In this document: in pieces, positions 25,059 through 34,674 of the stretch
Layout: each line of letters begins with the position of its first letter
Numbering within the stretch: the first letter of the stretch is position 1
Source of the DNA: Spirosoma validum
GTDB lineage: Bacteria > Bacteroidota > Bacteroidia > Cytophagales > Spirosomataceae
Length of the DNA stretch: 64,000 bases
Assembly: GCF_014699035.1 (NCBI RefSeq)
Contig: NZ_JACXAA010000002.1
Location: forward strand, 868,001 to 932,000
Reading direction: 5' to 3'
The notes under the pieces: generated by a model
What the model was told of the DNA's origin: nothing
Database searches by the model: none
Seen by the model: only the letters and a program-made list of their open reading frames with translations
Made by a program: the position numbers and the translations under genes

Positions 25059-27587
25059 ATGGCTTATATGCGAAAGAGTATAGCTCTACTACTGGGCTGG
25101 CTGATTGCCTGGGGAGCAAATGCACAAACAGACCAGATGCTGTCGCTTGCCAACGATCAGGTGAAGGTTAGCTGGAAAAATACGCCCAAAGGCTGGGTGA
25201 TCGGACAAGTGGCCGTGCGTAGAGGGAAAGCCTGGGTGAACGTAGCGGTGCCTTCCGGTGAAAACACGTTGCTCTATGCTGCCGAGAAGCCTTCAGAAAA
25301 GCCGGATACTACGTTCAAATCGATTACGGGCGAAGAGTTCCCGGGTCCGAAATATCATTATCAGGAGTCGCAGTGGGCCGAGAGTACGAATCCGGTTTCG
25401 TTGAATAAAGCGGGTCAGGCTTTTTTCTTTTTCCCGAAAGAAGGAAAGCAAGCGGGTAAAAACAGCCTTGTGTTTCGACAGGAAACCGACGTAGCAACGG
25501 TCAGTACGGAATGGACGTTCGATCCGAAATTTGCTTCAGACATACTTGTTAAACAGACGATCACGCCAAAGAAGGACGGCTATTTTTCGTTGGCTAGCCC
25601 AACTCTGGCAACGCTGAACGAGCAAAATCTGGCCTGGGCCACCGTACCGGGGTATTTTCAGGGAAATCTGTTTCAGAAAAATTTTGCGCTGGCTTATGCT
25701 TATGGGCATGGCATTCCGACAATCCCCGCCGTTTATCGCGAACGGTGCGCCAGTACGTTGTGCCCGATGCTGACGGGTAAAAATGGTATTACGGTCTCGG
25801 TCATTCCTGAACCGGGACTGGCCCGCGATCCGTGGGCGAATGAAAAAAGCACGCAAACGAACTGGAACATCGGTCTGTCGCATATGAATCGTAAAGCGCA
25901 GCTTTCCCCGACGCTGTATTATCCGGTGCTGGGCGAACCCAAATCGGCGCTGAAATCCGGCGAAACCGTTACGTATGCTTTTCGGTATAGTTTGCTTGAC
26001 GGGGATTGGTTTAAAGCCCTGAACCATGCCATGTATGACATCTACCGATTTAAGGAAACGCTGGCGTTACGGAAAAGCAAACAATCGCTGACGGACCGGA
26101 TTCAAAAAATGCATCACTACCTCACCGACCCCAAAACGTCGATGTGGAATATTGAGGAGTTTGAAGGCAAAAAAATCGGGGCACAGTCGTATTTGGGGGG
26201 CGTTGTTGGTTCGAACAAAGACGCCATGAAGAATTCCGATTATGGCGCGATGTGGATGTTGGCGAATGCAACGAACGATCCGTTGTTAACCCAGAACGTA
26301 TTACCCTACGCTCTGAACTTCAAGCTGGCGCAACAGGAAACGGCCAGCAATTTTTTCGAAGGGGCAGTTGAAGGGCAGTATTATTTAGCCAAATCCAAAA
26401 AGTTCGTAGAAGAGTGGGGAGAAGTGGTCGAACCCATTGCTCTCACCTATTACACCATGCTCGACATTGGCAATATGCTCCTGTTTGAGCCAACCAATTC
26501 GGAATTAAAAGAACGATTACGCCTGGGCGCTGAGCGACTCCTGACCTGGCAAAAACCAGATGGGCATTGGGCCGTTGCCTATGACCGTCATTCCGAGAAG
26601 GAAATCTTTAAAGACATTCAGGATGTTCGGCCAACGTTCTACGGGATGATTGTAGCGTATCGACTGCTGAAAGACCCCAAATACTTAAGTGCGGCCCGCA
26701 AAGGAGCGGATTGGTTTCTGAAAAATGCTATCGAAACGGGAAGTTTCTTAGGGGTCTGTGGGGATGCTCGTTACGCGCCTGATTTTGCAACGGGACAGTC
26801 GGCGCAGGCTCTGCTGGATTTATATGATCTGACGAAAGACGAGCGCTATCGGGCCGGAGCCATTACAGCTGCCAAAATCTACACTACGTCCATTTATACC
26901 CATCCGATTGCTAATCATATTGTAAAGACAGTCAACGGAATTCAGCGCGAAGATTGGGAAATCAGCCAGACGGGTTTGAGCTTTGAGCATGGCGGCATTT
27001 TCGGTTCGGCCAATCGTGGGGGCCCGATTCAGTTGTGCAGTCACGCGGGTATGTTCATTCGTATGTACGGCCTGACCAAAGAGCCTATCTTCGCCGACAT
27101 GGCCCGCGCGGGCGCTATCGGGCGGGATGCTTTTGTTGATCCAAAAACAAGCGTAGCGTCGTATTATTGGAATGCCATGAATCGGGGCGCCGGTCCTTAT
27201 CCGCACCATGCCTGGTGGCAAATTGGCTGGTTAACCGATTACCTGTTGGCGGAAGCGGAATTAAGATCGAATGGGAAGGTCGTCTTTCCGCGCGGCTTCG
27301 TAACGCCGAAAGTGGGCCCTCATCAAACGTATGGGTTTGCGCCCGGAACAGTCAATGGAGAGAAAGCGAAGCTGGTCATCAGTGAAAACGTAGTGCAGCT
27401 CGACAATCCATCGGTAGACTATCTGTTGGCCAAAGCGATACAGGGAGGAAAGCTGTTCGTGATTTTATTGAATAACCGAGCTCAGCCAAGCAACTTTACC
27501 GTGACCGCTAAAAAAGGGAAACCCCTTTCAAAGCAACTGCCTGGATTCGGCATCGAAGTGATGACGATTGATGACAAAGGACTCTAG
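25059..27587 (+). CDS. Periplasmic six-hairpin glycosidase-like protein, unknown substrate
   Basis: 842 residues (839 if the second ATG at 25068 is used; both give a signal peptide ending ANAQ). Residues 25-300 look beta-rich (super-sandwich-like). Residues 340-720 show the spaced W/Y/H-rich helices of an (alpha/alpha)6 barrel, for example RLLTWQKPDGHWAVAYDRHSEKE, FATGQSAQALLDLYDLTKDERY and GGPIQLCSHAGMFIRMYGLT. The C-terminal 100 residues form a beta domain. This layout suits glycoside hydrolases or lyases, but I cannot name the family or catalytic residues. Being inside a SusCD locus with a GH2 enzyme, it probably acts on the imported oligosaccharide. Confidence 0.8.
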   Translation: MAYMRKSIALLLGWLIAWGANAQTDQMLSLANDQVKVSWKNTPKGWVIGQVAVRRGKAWVNVAVPSGENTLLYAAEKPSEKPDTTFKSITGEEFPGPKYHYQESQWAESTNPVSLNKAGQAFFFFPKEGKQAGKNSLVFRQETDVATVSTEWTFDPKFASDILVKQTITPKKDGYFSLASPTLATLNEQNLAWATVPGYFQGNLFQKNFALAYAYGHGIPTIPAVYRERCASTLCPMLTGKNGITVSVIPEPGLARDPWANEKSTQTNWNIGLSHMNRKAQLSPTLYYPVLGEPKSALKSGETVTYAFRYSLLDGDWFKALNHAMYDIYRFKETLALRKSKQSLTDRIQKMHHYLTDPKTSMWNIEEFEGKKIGAQSYLGGVVGSNKDAMKNSDYGAMWMLANATNDPLLTQNVLPYALNFKLAQQETASNFFEGAVEGQYYLAKSKKFVEEWGEVVEPIALTYYTMLDIGNMLLFEPTNSELKERLRLGAERLLTWQKPDGHWAVAYDRHSEKEIFKDIQDVRPTFYGMIVAYRLLKDPKYLSAARKGADWFLKNAIETGSFLGVCGDARYAPDFATGQSAQALLDLYDLTKDERYRAGAITAAKIYTTSIYTHPIANHIVKTVNGIQREDWEISQTGLSFEHGGIFGSANRGGPIQLCSHAGMFIRMYGLTKEPIFADMARAGAIGRDAFVDPKTSVASYYWNAMNRGAGPYPHHAWWQIGWLTDYLLAEAELRSNGKVVFPRGFVTPKVGPHQTYGFAPGTVNGEKAKLVISENVVQLDNPSVDYLLAKAIQGGKLFVILLNNRAQPSNFTVTAKKGKPLSKQLPGFGIEVMTIDDKGL

Positions 27588-27611
27588 TAGCTAAGAATAG
27601 ACTGTAAGGAC

Positions 27612-29351
27612 TTGAATACGACCATTGATACCGCCGTCATCGTTATTTTTTCCGCTTTTGTGCTGGGAATTGGCCTGCTCTTCGCCCGGACGGGACGGAA
27701 TCTGAAATCCTTTTTTGCGGGCGGTGAGGCCGTACCCTGGTTCATTGGTGGCTTATCGCTATTCATGAGTTTTTTCTCAGCTGGTACGTTCGTAGCCTGG
27801 GGTAGCATCGCCTACAAGCACGGCTGGGTGGCCATTACCATCCAGTGGACCATGTGCATTGGCGCTCTGATAACGGGTCTTTATCTGGCTCCACGCTGGA
27901 AACAAACCGGTGCCTTAACAGCTGCCGAGTTTATCCGCGACCGTCTGGGGACTACCGTTCAGAAAGTGTACATTTTCATTTTTACCCTGGTTTCATTGTT
28001 CATCAAAGGCTCGGTGCTGTATCCGGTTGCCAGATTGGTCAGTTCTTCACTGAACCTACCCTTAGTCCCCTGTACGATTGGATTGGGTATTTTCATGATT
28101 GCCTACACCGCCGTGGGTGGGCTTTGGGCGGTCATGGTCACCGATATTTTGCAGTTTGTTGTTCTGTCGGCAGCGGTCTTTATTTTGCTGCCGTTATCGC
28201 TGGAGAAAGTGGGCGGATTCACCAGTTTCACGCAACACGTACCGGACGATTTTTTCAACCTCCTCAATGGCGAGTACACTTTCGGGTTCGTGGCTGCGTT
28301 TGTCATCTACCACATTTGCTACATCGGTGGTAACTGGACGTTTGTGCAGCGCTATACCAGCGTCGACAGTCCGAAATCGGCGCGTAACGTAGCGTTTTTG
28401 TTTGCCGGTCTGTACCTCATTAGTCCGGTCATCTGGATGATGCCGCCGATGATCTACAAAGTCATCAACCCTGGCTTAACCGGACTGGATACCGAAAATG
28501 CGTATCTCATGATCTGTAAACTCGTGTTGCCGCCAGGCTTATTGGGCCTGATGCTGACGGGCATGTATTTCTCTACCTCGGCCAGCGCTAATACAGCGTT
28601 GAACGTAGTATCGGCGGTTTTTACGAATGATATCTACAAAGGGCTTGTCAATCCGGCAGCGTCAGATAAGCAGCTGATTCGCGTGGCGCGTGGGTCATCC
28701 TGGGTATTTGGCTTAGGCATGATTGGCATTGCACTGCTGGTTCCGGCTGCGGGTGGTATTGTTGAAGTGGTACTCAGTATTTCGTCAATTTCCGGTGGAC
28801 CGTTACTAGCTCCTGCACTCTGGGCTTTATTTTCCAAACGTCTGACCGGTCGTGCGACGCTCTGGATTACGGGTGTTAGTCTGACCGTTAATCTATTTTT
28901 CAAGGTATTATCTCCGCTACTGCTGGATTTTAAATTGACCCGGAGCGCTGAAACCATCATTGGTGTAGGACTACCCTTATTACTACTGTTAGGCTATGAA
29001 CTATGGCAGGGCCTACAGGCAGCTCAATCGAAAAATGAGGGGTCAGATGCGTATTATCGGTATCTGATCGCCCGCCAGCAGAAGCGTGAAGAAGCGCAGG
29101 CCGAATCCACTGAAGAGCTTCTGGAAGTACGCAAACAAAATCGATTTGGCTTACAGGTTATTGCCGGTTCGCTGGCTTTTACCGCTCTGATGTTATTCGG
29201 GTTGAGTGTATTAGCCGATGTGGGGGGTAGTATCACGGCAGGTATTGGTGCAGTTATTTTACTGGCGGCCCTGATCCCGTGGCGGGCTGCTCAACGGGTA
29301 CAATTAACTCTGCCGAACCCAGTCAGGAAATTCGTCAATTCGAATAACTGA
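27612..29351 (+). CDS. Sodium:solute symporter family (SSS) transporter
   Basis: Inner-membrane Na+-coupled transporter of 579 residues with about 13-14 predicted helices. It begins VIVIFSAFVLGIGLLFARTG and carries the SSS features FFAGGEAVPWFIGGLSLFMSFFSAGTFVAWGS and STSASANTALNVVSAVFTNDIYK. A hydrophilic segment (residues 475-510, QQKREEAQAESTEELLEV) precedes the last helices. No ATG precedes the conserved first helix in frame; the only candidate is the TTG at 27612, close behind AAGGA. In the locus it would take the sugar or sugar acid from periplasm to cytoplasm. Confidence 0.9.
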   Translation: MNTTIDTAVIVIFSAFVLGIGLLFARTGRNLKSFFAGGEAVPWFIGGLSLFMSFFSAGTFVAWGSIAYKHGWVAITIQWTMCIGALITGLYLAPRWKQTGALTAAEFIRDRLGTTVQKVYIFIFTLVSLFIKGSVLYPVARLVSSSLNLPLVPCTIGLGIFMIAYTAVGGLWAVMVTDILQFVVLSAAVFILLPLSLEKVGGFTSFTQHVPDDFFNLLNGEYTFGFVAAFVIYHICYIGGNWTFVQRYTSVDSPKSARNVAFLFAGLYLISPVIWMMPPMIYKVINPGLTGLDTENAYLMICKLVLPPGLLGLMLTGMYFSTSASANTALNVVSAVFTNDIYKGLVNPAASDKQLIRVARGSSWVFGLGMIGIALLVPAAGGIVEVVLSISSISGGPLLAPALWALFSKRLTGRATLWITGVSLTVNLFFKVLSPLLLDFKLTRSAETIIGVGLPLLLLLGYELWQGLQAAQSKNEGSDAYYRYLIARQQKREEAQAESTEELLEVRKQNRFGLQVIAGSLAFTALMLFGLSVLADVGGSITAGIGAVILLAALIPWRAAQRVQLTLPNPVRKFVNSNN

Positions 29352-29395
29352 CAGACATGTTCATTGCCTTTTAGATAGAAATTGTGACCTACTCC

Positions 29396-31459
29396 ATGAA
29401 CCATATACGAAATCTTCCAATAATCCTTCTACTTCTCTGGGTGAACCCTTTCGTTCAGGCCCAATACACCATTCGTGACCCAAAAGCGATTCCGCTGAAT
29501 GGCGAATGGCTATTTATGATGGACCCAATGGACACTGGTGAAGTCAATAAATGGTATCGGGAAGATCTGCCGCTGAATCGCCTGGATAAAGTGACCGTTC
29601 CGCACTGTTTTTCAGTCGATCCACGGTATCAGTTTTATACCGGGACGGTCTGGTATCGCCGAACGTTTCCCTGGCAACCTACGACTGGTAAACGCGTTTT
29701 ACTTCATTTCGATGCGTCTTATTACGAAACGTCGGTCTGGATTAATAATCAGAAAGTTGGAACGCACGAAGGCGGGTATACGCCCTTCCATTTCGACGTA
29801 ACGTCTTACCTGAAAGCAGGATCGAATACGATCGCCATTTCGGTCAATAACAATACATGGCGGGTAGGCACCATTCCCGGCGCAAAAGATAACGGCCAGC
29901 CAAATGATCCCTTCCCCGGCTGGATCAACTACGGTGGACTGATTCGTCCGGTTTACCTGATCGTTGAGCCGGAGGTGTATGTAGAGAACGTAAAAATCGA
30001 AGCCGTGCCCGACCGGGACGCCGGACTGCTGGCGAAAAGCACGGCTACGTTAAAAATGAAAACTCGCATACGTAATGCCAGTGGGCAGACCATTACGCCT
30101 AAACTAGCCTTCCGTATTACGCAGAACGGAAAGACTATCCCATTGACCTGGAAGCAGTCGGGGAGAAGTATGGCAGCTAATCAAACGGCAATCCTGGAAG
30201 CAGAAGCCGTTATGAAAGCCACCGATGTAAAACTCTGGAGCGTTGATCAGCCCACGCTATATGATGCTCAGGTCATTGCCGGAGCGGATACCGTACAGAC
30301 GCATTTTGGCATTCGGCGAGTAGAGGTACGTAATACGCAGTTACTGCTCAATGGTCAGCCCATTAAAGTAGCCGGGGGCAATCGTGTGGTCGATCATCCG
30401 GGATTAGGGTTGCTGGAGCCGGACTGGTTAGTGGAAAAAGACTTGCGGCTGATGAAAGAAGCGGGCATGGAATTTCATCGACTGACACATTATACACCCT
30501 CCGAAACCATCTACGACTGGGCCGATCGGAACGGCATGTTGATTATTTCGGAAGCAGGAAACTGGCAGTTGACGCCGAGAGAAATGGATAACGACACCGT
30601 CCGCACGAAATTTCGGCAGCAGTTCCGTGAGATGGTCGAGCGCGACTGGAACCACCCCTGTATTATCGCCTACAGTGTTGGAAACGAGTATCTTTCAGAA
30701 CAGCCTGCCGGGCAACGGTGGACCAAAGACATGATTGCTTATGCCCGCGAACTTGATCCGACACGCTTGTACACCTTCGCGTCGATGCGGCTGAACATCC
30801 TACCGAAAAATCCGGAAGATGAAGCCAGCCAGTACTGCGATTTTGTTTCGACCAATACGTATGGTAATCATGCCAATGTGCTGAAACACATTCACTCACT
30901 CTACCCTGATAAACCCATTTTTATTAGCGAGTACGGTACGCGGGCCGATGGAAAAGACGGCGAAACGGGGCAAGTCAGTCATATCGAAAAATTTCTCGCC
31001 GACATTCGGCAACTGCCATACGTAGTGGGGGCGTCGTGGTGGTCATTTAACGATTACCTGAGTCGGCATGACGGTACAAACCCCGATGGAACGCGCCCGT
31101 GGGGACTGGTACGTTGGGATCGTTCGAAGCGACCGTTGTACAAAGCGCATCAAACCGGTATGGCTCCCGTTACGATTGAAAAAGTCAACTGGGAGCCGGG
31201 GGAGGAGGGGGTTCATGCGCTGAAACTTCGAATAACCGCCCGAAATGATTTTCCGGCTTATGCCTTAAAGAACTACGTAGTCAAAACAGCTACGTCAACC
31301 TTCCCGATTCCTGAATTGCAACCGGGTCAGCAGGCTGAGATGACCATTCCAGTACGCGGTTTTGACAAAACATTAACTGTGGAGATTGTTAAGCCCACAG
31401 GTTTCTCTATTCTTTCACAAACGATTGATTTAAAAAATGATACGCGAACAGGCAACTGA
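29396..31459 (+). CDS. Glycoside hydrolase family 2 enzyme (beta-glucuronidase/galactosidase-like)
   Basis: 687 residues from the ATG at 29396, which gives a clean signal peptide (NLPIILLLLWVNPFVQAQ); the frame extends four codons upstream to a GTG. Sugar-binding domain (VWYRRTFPW, FDASYYETSVWINNQKVGTHEGGY) to about residue 190, an immunoglobulin-like domain, then the TIM barrel with DWADRNGMLIISEAGNW, catalytic acid/base Glu in SVGNEY (near residue 430) and nucleophile Glu in ISEYGT (near residue 512). This set matches the GH2 beta-glucuronidase subgroup better than LacZ. Substrate specificity is not proven. Its last 23 bp overlap the next gene. Confidence 0.92.
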   Translation: MNHIRNLPIILLLLWVNPFVQAQYTIRDPKAIPLNGEWLFMMDPMDTGEVNKWYREDLPLNRLDKVTVPHCFSVDPRYQFYTGTVWYRRTFPWQPTTGKRVLLHFDASYYETSVWINNQKVGTHEGGYTPFHFDVTSYLKAGSNTIAISVNNNTWRVGTIPGAKDNGQPNDPFPGWINYGGLIRPVYLIVEPEVYVENVKIEAVPDRDAGLLAKSTATLKMKTRIRNASGQTITPKLAFRITQNGKTIPLTWKQSGRSMAANQTAILEAEAVMKATDVKLWSVDQPTLYDAQVIAGADTVQTHFGIRRVEVRNTQLLLNGQPIKVAGGNRVVDHPGLGLLEPDWLVEKDLRLMKEAGMEFHRLTHYTPSETIYDWADRNGMLIISEAGNWQLTPREMDNDTVRTKFRQQFREMVERDWNHPCIIAYSVGNEYLSEQPAGQRWTKDMIAYARELDPTRLYTFASMRLNILPKNPEDEASQYCDFVSTNTYGNHANVLKHIHSLYPDKPIFISEYGTRADGKDGETGQVSHIEKFLADIRQLPYVVGASWWSFNDYLSRHDGTNPDGTRPWGLVRWDRSKRPLYKAHQTGMAPVTIEKVNWEPGEEGVHALKLRITARNDFPAYALKNYVVKTATSTFPIPELQPGQQAEMTIPVRGFDKTLTVEIVKPTGFSILSQTIDLKNDTRTGN

Positions 31460-33731
31460 TAAACGCACTCTGAAAACCATCCATCATTCTGCCGATCTGA
31501 TTGTGACGGGCGGAGGACTATCGGGTGTATGCTGCGCCATTACAGCGGCTCGGGCGGGTATCCGAGTCATACTGGTTCAGGATCGGCCCGTACTGGGTGG
31601 TAACTCATCGTCTGAGGTTCGCCTTTGGGTGCTGGGTGCTACGTCGCACATGGGCAACAACAATCGCTGGGCGCGCGAAGGCGGGGTAATCGACGAGCTA
31701 TTGCTCGAAAACTTATACCGGAACCCTGAAGGTAATCCACTGATTCTGGATACCATTCTGCTGGAAAAAGTAGTGCTGGAACCCAACATTACGTTGTTAC
31801 TGAACACCGCCGTTTATGAAGTCGAGAAATCTGCGTTGGACACAATTAGCGGTTTAAAAGCTTTTTGCAGTCAGAACAGCACCGTTTATGCCTTAGTTGC
31901 TCCGTTGTTCTGCGACGCGTCAGGCGATGGTATCGTTGGTTTTCAGGCTGGAGCCGCTTTTCGAATGGGTGCCGAAAACCAGCAAGAATTCGGGGAGAAA
32001 TTTGCCCCGACCGCCGAATACGGCGAATTGCTCGGGCATTCATTATACTTCTACACAAAAGATACCGGCCGACCAGTGCGATTTGTGCCACCGGCTTATG
32101 CACTGGATGACATCACCAAAATTCCACGCTATCGGCGCTTCAACGCGCAGGAGTATGGCTGTCAGCTCTGGTGGATTGAATACGGAGGTCGGTTAGACAC
32201 CGTTCACGACACTGAAACCATCAAGTGGGAGCTTTGGAAAGTCGTTTACGGCGTCTGGAATTACATCAAAAATTCCGGTCAGTTCCCCGAAGCGGAAACC
32301 ATGACACTCGAATGGGTCGGACAAATTCCGGGTAAGCGGGAAAGTCGTCGGTTTGAAGGTGATTACATGTTGCGGCAACAGGACATTGTTGAGCAGCGAA
32401 TGCATCCTGACGCTGTGGCTTTCGGAGGATGGAGCATTGACCTACACCCCGCCGATGGTATTTTTTCAGAGAAGCCGGGTTGCAATCAGTGGCATAGCAA
32501 AGGTATTTATCAAATTCCGTATCGCTGCTTATACAGCCGTAATATCTCGAATCTGTTCCTGGCTGGGCGTATCATCAGCGCTTCGCATGTAGCGTTTGGG
32601 TCGTCGCGAGTGATGGCTACGGGCGCACACGTAGCGCAGGCAGTAGGTATGGCCGCTGCATTATGCACACATAATGACCTGCTCCCCCACGACTTAACCG
32701 AGCCTGAGCACCTGATTACGTTACAGAAGGAGTTACTCAAAACGGGACAGCATATCCCCGGCGTTACGTTACAGGACACCAACGATCTTGCACAAACCGC
32801 CAACTTATCAATATCCAGCGAGTTCATTTTAAATGAGCTACCACCGAATGGGCCACTGCTTCCCTTGCTTCAATCGGCGGCCCAAATGTTACCCTTGCCA
32901 GTAGGAACCGTTCCCCAGATGACCGCTTTCGTGACGGCCGAGCGTGAAACAACGCTAACGGTCGAGCTAAGACGAAGCAGCAAATCGTACAATCACACAC
33001 CGGACGTAACGCTCGAAACACTTACGTTGGCCCTGCAAAAAGGTAAACAGGAAGTGGAACTGGTATTCAACAGTCAGATGGATGAGCCGGGCTACGTTTT
33101 TGTTACGTTCCTAAAAAACGAACACATTCAATTGCAGTACAGTGCCTTACGTGTCACAGGGGTTTTGTCTGTATTTAACAAGATTAACCCGGCTGTCTCG
33201 AACTACGGGAAACAGGAACCGACCGAGGACATTGGCGTCGATACGTTCGAGTTCTGGTGTCCTGAGCGCCGGCCTGCCGGACAGAATATTGCGTTACGTA
33301 TTACGCCCGGTATCCAGTTATTCGGTTCGGAGAATGTGCGTAATGGGGTTCAGCGTCCTACGAATCAACCAAATGCCTGGGTAGCGAACATAGAGGATCA
33401 GAACCCGACCTTAACCTTGAGTTGGCCCACCCAACAGCAAATTAGTCGGGTTGAACTTCGCTTCGATACGGATTTTGACCATCCTTTGGAATCAGTTATC
33501 ATGATTCATCCCGAAACGGTTGCGCCTTTCTGTGTTCAGGAGTACGAACTGTGCAATGACCGGCAAGAACGTATTTTTCGTCAATCCCATAACCATCAGA
33601 CCAGCAACACGATTCGATTTGACAAGCCGGTTGAGACGAACAGTTTAACGATACATCTTAAGAAAAAGAATGCTGGTGAAACTGATTTTGCACCGGCAGC
33701 TCTTATGGAAATTCGCTGCTACGAGCGTTAG
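31437..33731 (+). CDS. FAD-dependent oxidoreductase with C-terminal beta-sandwich
   Basis: 764 residues, no signal peptide, so cytoplasmic. N-terminal dinucleotide-binding motif VTGGGLSGVCCAITAARAG near residue 25 and the LGGNSSSEVRLW stretch are typical of the FAD_oxidored group found with carbohydrate genes; the second FAD region is RNISNLFLAGRIISASHVAFGSSRVMATG near residue 370. Residues 590-760 look like a discoidin-type beta-sandwich. It overlaps the GH2 gene by 23 bp, pointing to translational coupling, and ends the glycan locus. It may oxidise or epimerise the released sugar; the reaction is not known. Confidence 0.88.
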   Translation: MIREQATDKRTLKTIHHSADLIVTGGGLSGVCCAITAARAGIRVILVQDRPVLGGNSSSEVRLWVLGATSHMGNNNRWAREGGVIDELLLENLYRNPEGNPLILDTILLEKVVLEPNITLLLNTAVYEVEKSALDTISGLKAFCSQNSTVYALVAPLFCDASGDGIVGFQAGAAFRMGAENQQEFGEKFAPTAEYGELLGHSLYFYTKDTGRPVRFVPPAYALDDITKIPRYRRFNAQEYGCQLWWIEYGGRLDTVHDTETIKWELWKVVYGVWNYIKNSGQFPEAETMTLEWVGQIPGKRESRRFEGDYMLRQQDIVEQRMHPDAVAFGGWSIDLHPADGIFSEKPGCNQWHSKGIYQIPYRCLYSRNISNLFLAGRIISASHVAFGSSRVMATGAHVAQAVGMAAALCTHNDLLPHDLTEPEHLITLQKELLKTGQHIPGVTLQDTNDLAQTANLSISSEFILNELPPNGPLLPLLQSAAQMLPLPVGTVPQMTAFVTAERETTLTVELRRSSKSYNHTPDVTLETLTLALQKGKQEVELVFNSQMDEPGYVFVTFLKNEHIQLQYSALRVTGVLSVFNKINPAVSNYGKQEPTEDIGVDTFEFWCPERRPAGQNIALRITPGIQLFGSENVRNGVQRPTNQPNAWVANIEDQNPTLTLSWPTQQQISRVELRFDTDFDHPLESVIMIHPETVAPFCVQEYELCNDRQERIFRQSHNHQTSNTIRFDKPVETNSLTIHLKKKNAGETDFAPAALMEIRCYER

Positions 33732-33878
33732 GGTACGGGTTTGCTCCGTTCTATGCTTAGAACTACTTTCTTGCTATAAGTTGCTATTTTTTGCATATCG
33801 GTAATTAAAGAAAATTATTTGTTAGCACTAAACGATAATTGCTTATAACTGATCGAGAGATGTCAACCGTTTCTAGGG

Positions 33879-33909
33879 TTGGTTATTACAGGAAATCAGT
33901 CTATTTTTG
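33879..33909 (+). promoter_or_regulatory. Promoter of the lasso-type precursor gene
   Basis: TTG at 33879-33881, 20-nt spacer, and TATTTTTG at 33902-33909 fit the Bacteroidota consensus. The start point would be near 33916, about 25 nt ahead of the precursor ATG. Confidence 0.65.
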
Positions 33910-33940
33910 GAGGCTTAGAAAAATCTGAAATAGACACGCC

Positions 33941-34084
33941 ATGGAAATTCATACTAAAAGCAACTGGACTCCTTCTTCCAGGAAGGTTTATCAGAAGCCC
34001 GAGTTGAAGATTTTAGGCAATATAAAGCAGTTGACACTGAAACTTGGCTCGATTAGCGATGGCATGCAGCCGCATCAGGCATAA
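33941..34084 (+). CDS. Lasso-type RiPP precursor peptide (47 residues)
   Basis: Small gene encoding 47 residues. The leader has the recognition pattern Y17-x-x-P20-x-L22-x-x-x-G26 followed by LT at residues 31-32, as in lasso peptide precursors bound by PqqD-like B1 proteins. The C-terminal part reads LKLGSISDGMQPHQA. If Thr32 is the usual penultimate leader residue, the core starts at Lys34 and Asp40 would close a 7-residue macrolactam; starting at Leu33 gives an 8-residue ring. The apparent Gly36 start would leave Asp40 at position 5, too tight. It has its own promoter and is followed by a hairpin, then by B1, kinase, nucleotidyltransferase and (convergent) cyclase genes. Core boundary is inference. 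Confidence 0.8.
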   Translation: MEIHTKSNWTPSSRKVYQKPELKILGNIKQLTLKLGSISDGMQPHQA

Positions 34085-34116
34085 TCACGTTCAGTAACAA
34101 TTTGTATCCATTAGAG

Positions 34117-34154
34117 GTCTGGCTCGTCGCAGTTATTGACGAACCGGACTTTTT
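34117..34154 (+). terminator. Hairpin with T-run between precursor and B1 gene
   Basis: 34117-34128 pairs with 34138-34149 (11 of 12 positions, including one G-T), followed by five T. It would stop part of the transcripts after the precursor, making it more abundant than the enzymes. Confidence 0.7.
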
Positions 34155-34270
34155 GCATTTATCCTCGTTAATTTTGATAGGTCGAATTCACGATGCTACT
34201 TTGCCAGAATTCTAAAATTCAGCCGTTAAATAGGAATTCGTGAATCAATTTTTAGTATACGTTTTAATCA

Positions 34271-34558
34271 ATGACTATTACACCTGCGTCTCGTATTCAA
34301 CTCGTACCGAACCAGTCCTCGTCTGTTCTGGGCAATGAAACAGTTTTATTGAATTATGAACTGGGTAATTATTATGAACTGAACGAAGTTGGCGGCTTCA
34401 TTTGGTCGCTCCTAAAAGAAAACGAAACGATATCTGCTCAGGAAATTCAGGATAAATTACTCGAAGAATTTGATGTAGAACCTTCCGTTTGCTGGCAAGA
34501 GCTGACATCGTTTCTGGACAATCTGCTACGTGAAAAACTAGTCGACGTATCCGAGTAA
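34271..34558 (+). CDS. PqqD-family RiPP recognition protein (lasso B1-like)
   Basis: The 95 residues form a PqqD-like winged-helix RiPP recognition element. Strands LNYELGNYYELNEVGGFIWSLL are the classic PqqD pattern (x-N-x-x-x-x-x-Y-x-L-N-x-x-G), followed by the helices EIQDKLLEEFDVEP and ELTSFLDNLLREKLVDV. It should bind the leader of the 47-residue precursor encoded 187 bp upstream and present it to the modifying enzymes. It is a stand-alone B1 with no fused B2 protease domain. The following gap of 116 bp to the kinase is too small for a B2 gene. Confidence 0.9.
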   Translation: MTITPASRIQLVPNQSSSVLGNETVLLNYELGNYYELNEVGGFIWSLLKENETISAQEIQDKLLEEFDVEPSVCWQELTSFLDNLLREKLVDVSE

Positions 34559-34674
34559 TGGCATGATATATCTCATTGGTTAAGAATCTAATCATCAGTA
34601 GGTTTCGAACGTAACGTCTACTTAGTAGAATTATCCCTGACGAACAGACACGTCGTCTTCGAGTCAATTTTAGA

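Noticed and set aside
25536-26027. 163-residue minus-strand open frame
   Set aside because: It is antisense inside the large six-hairpin protein gene and has no recognisable motif.
33941-34084. Gly36 as first residue of the mature core
   Set aside because: Asp40 would then be position 5, too small for a macrolactam ring in any known lasso peptide, and no later Asp/Glu exists.
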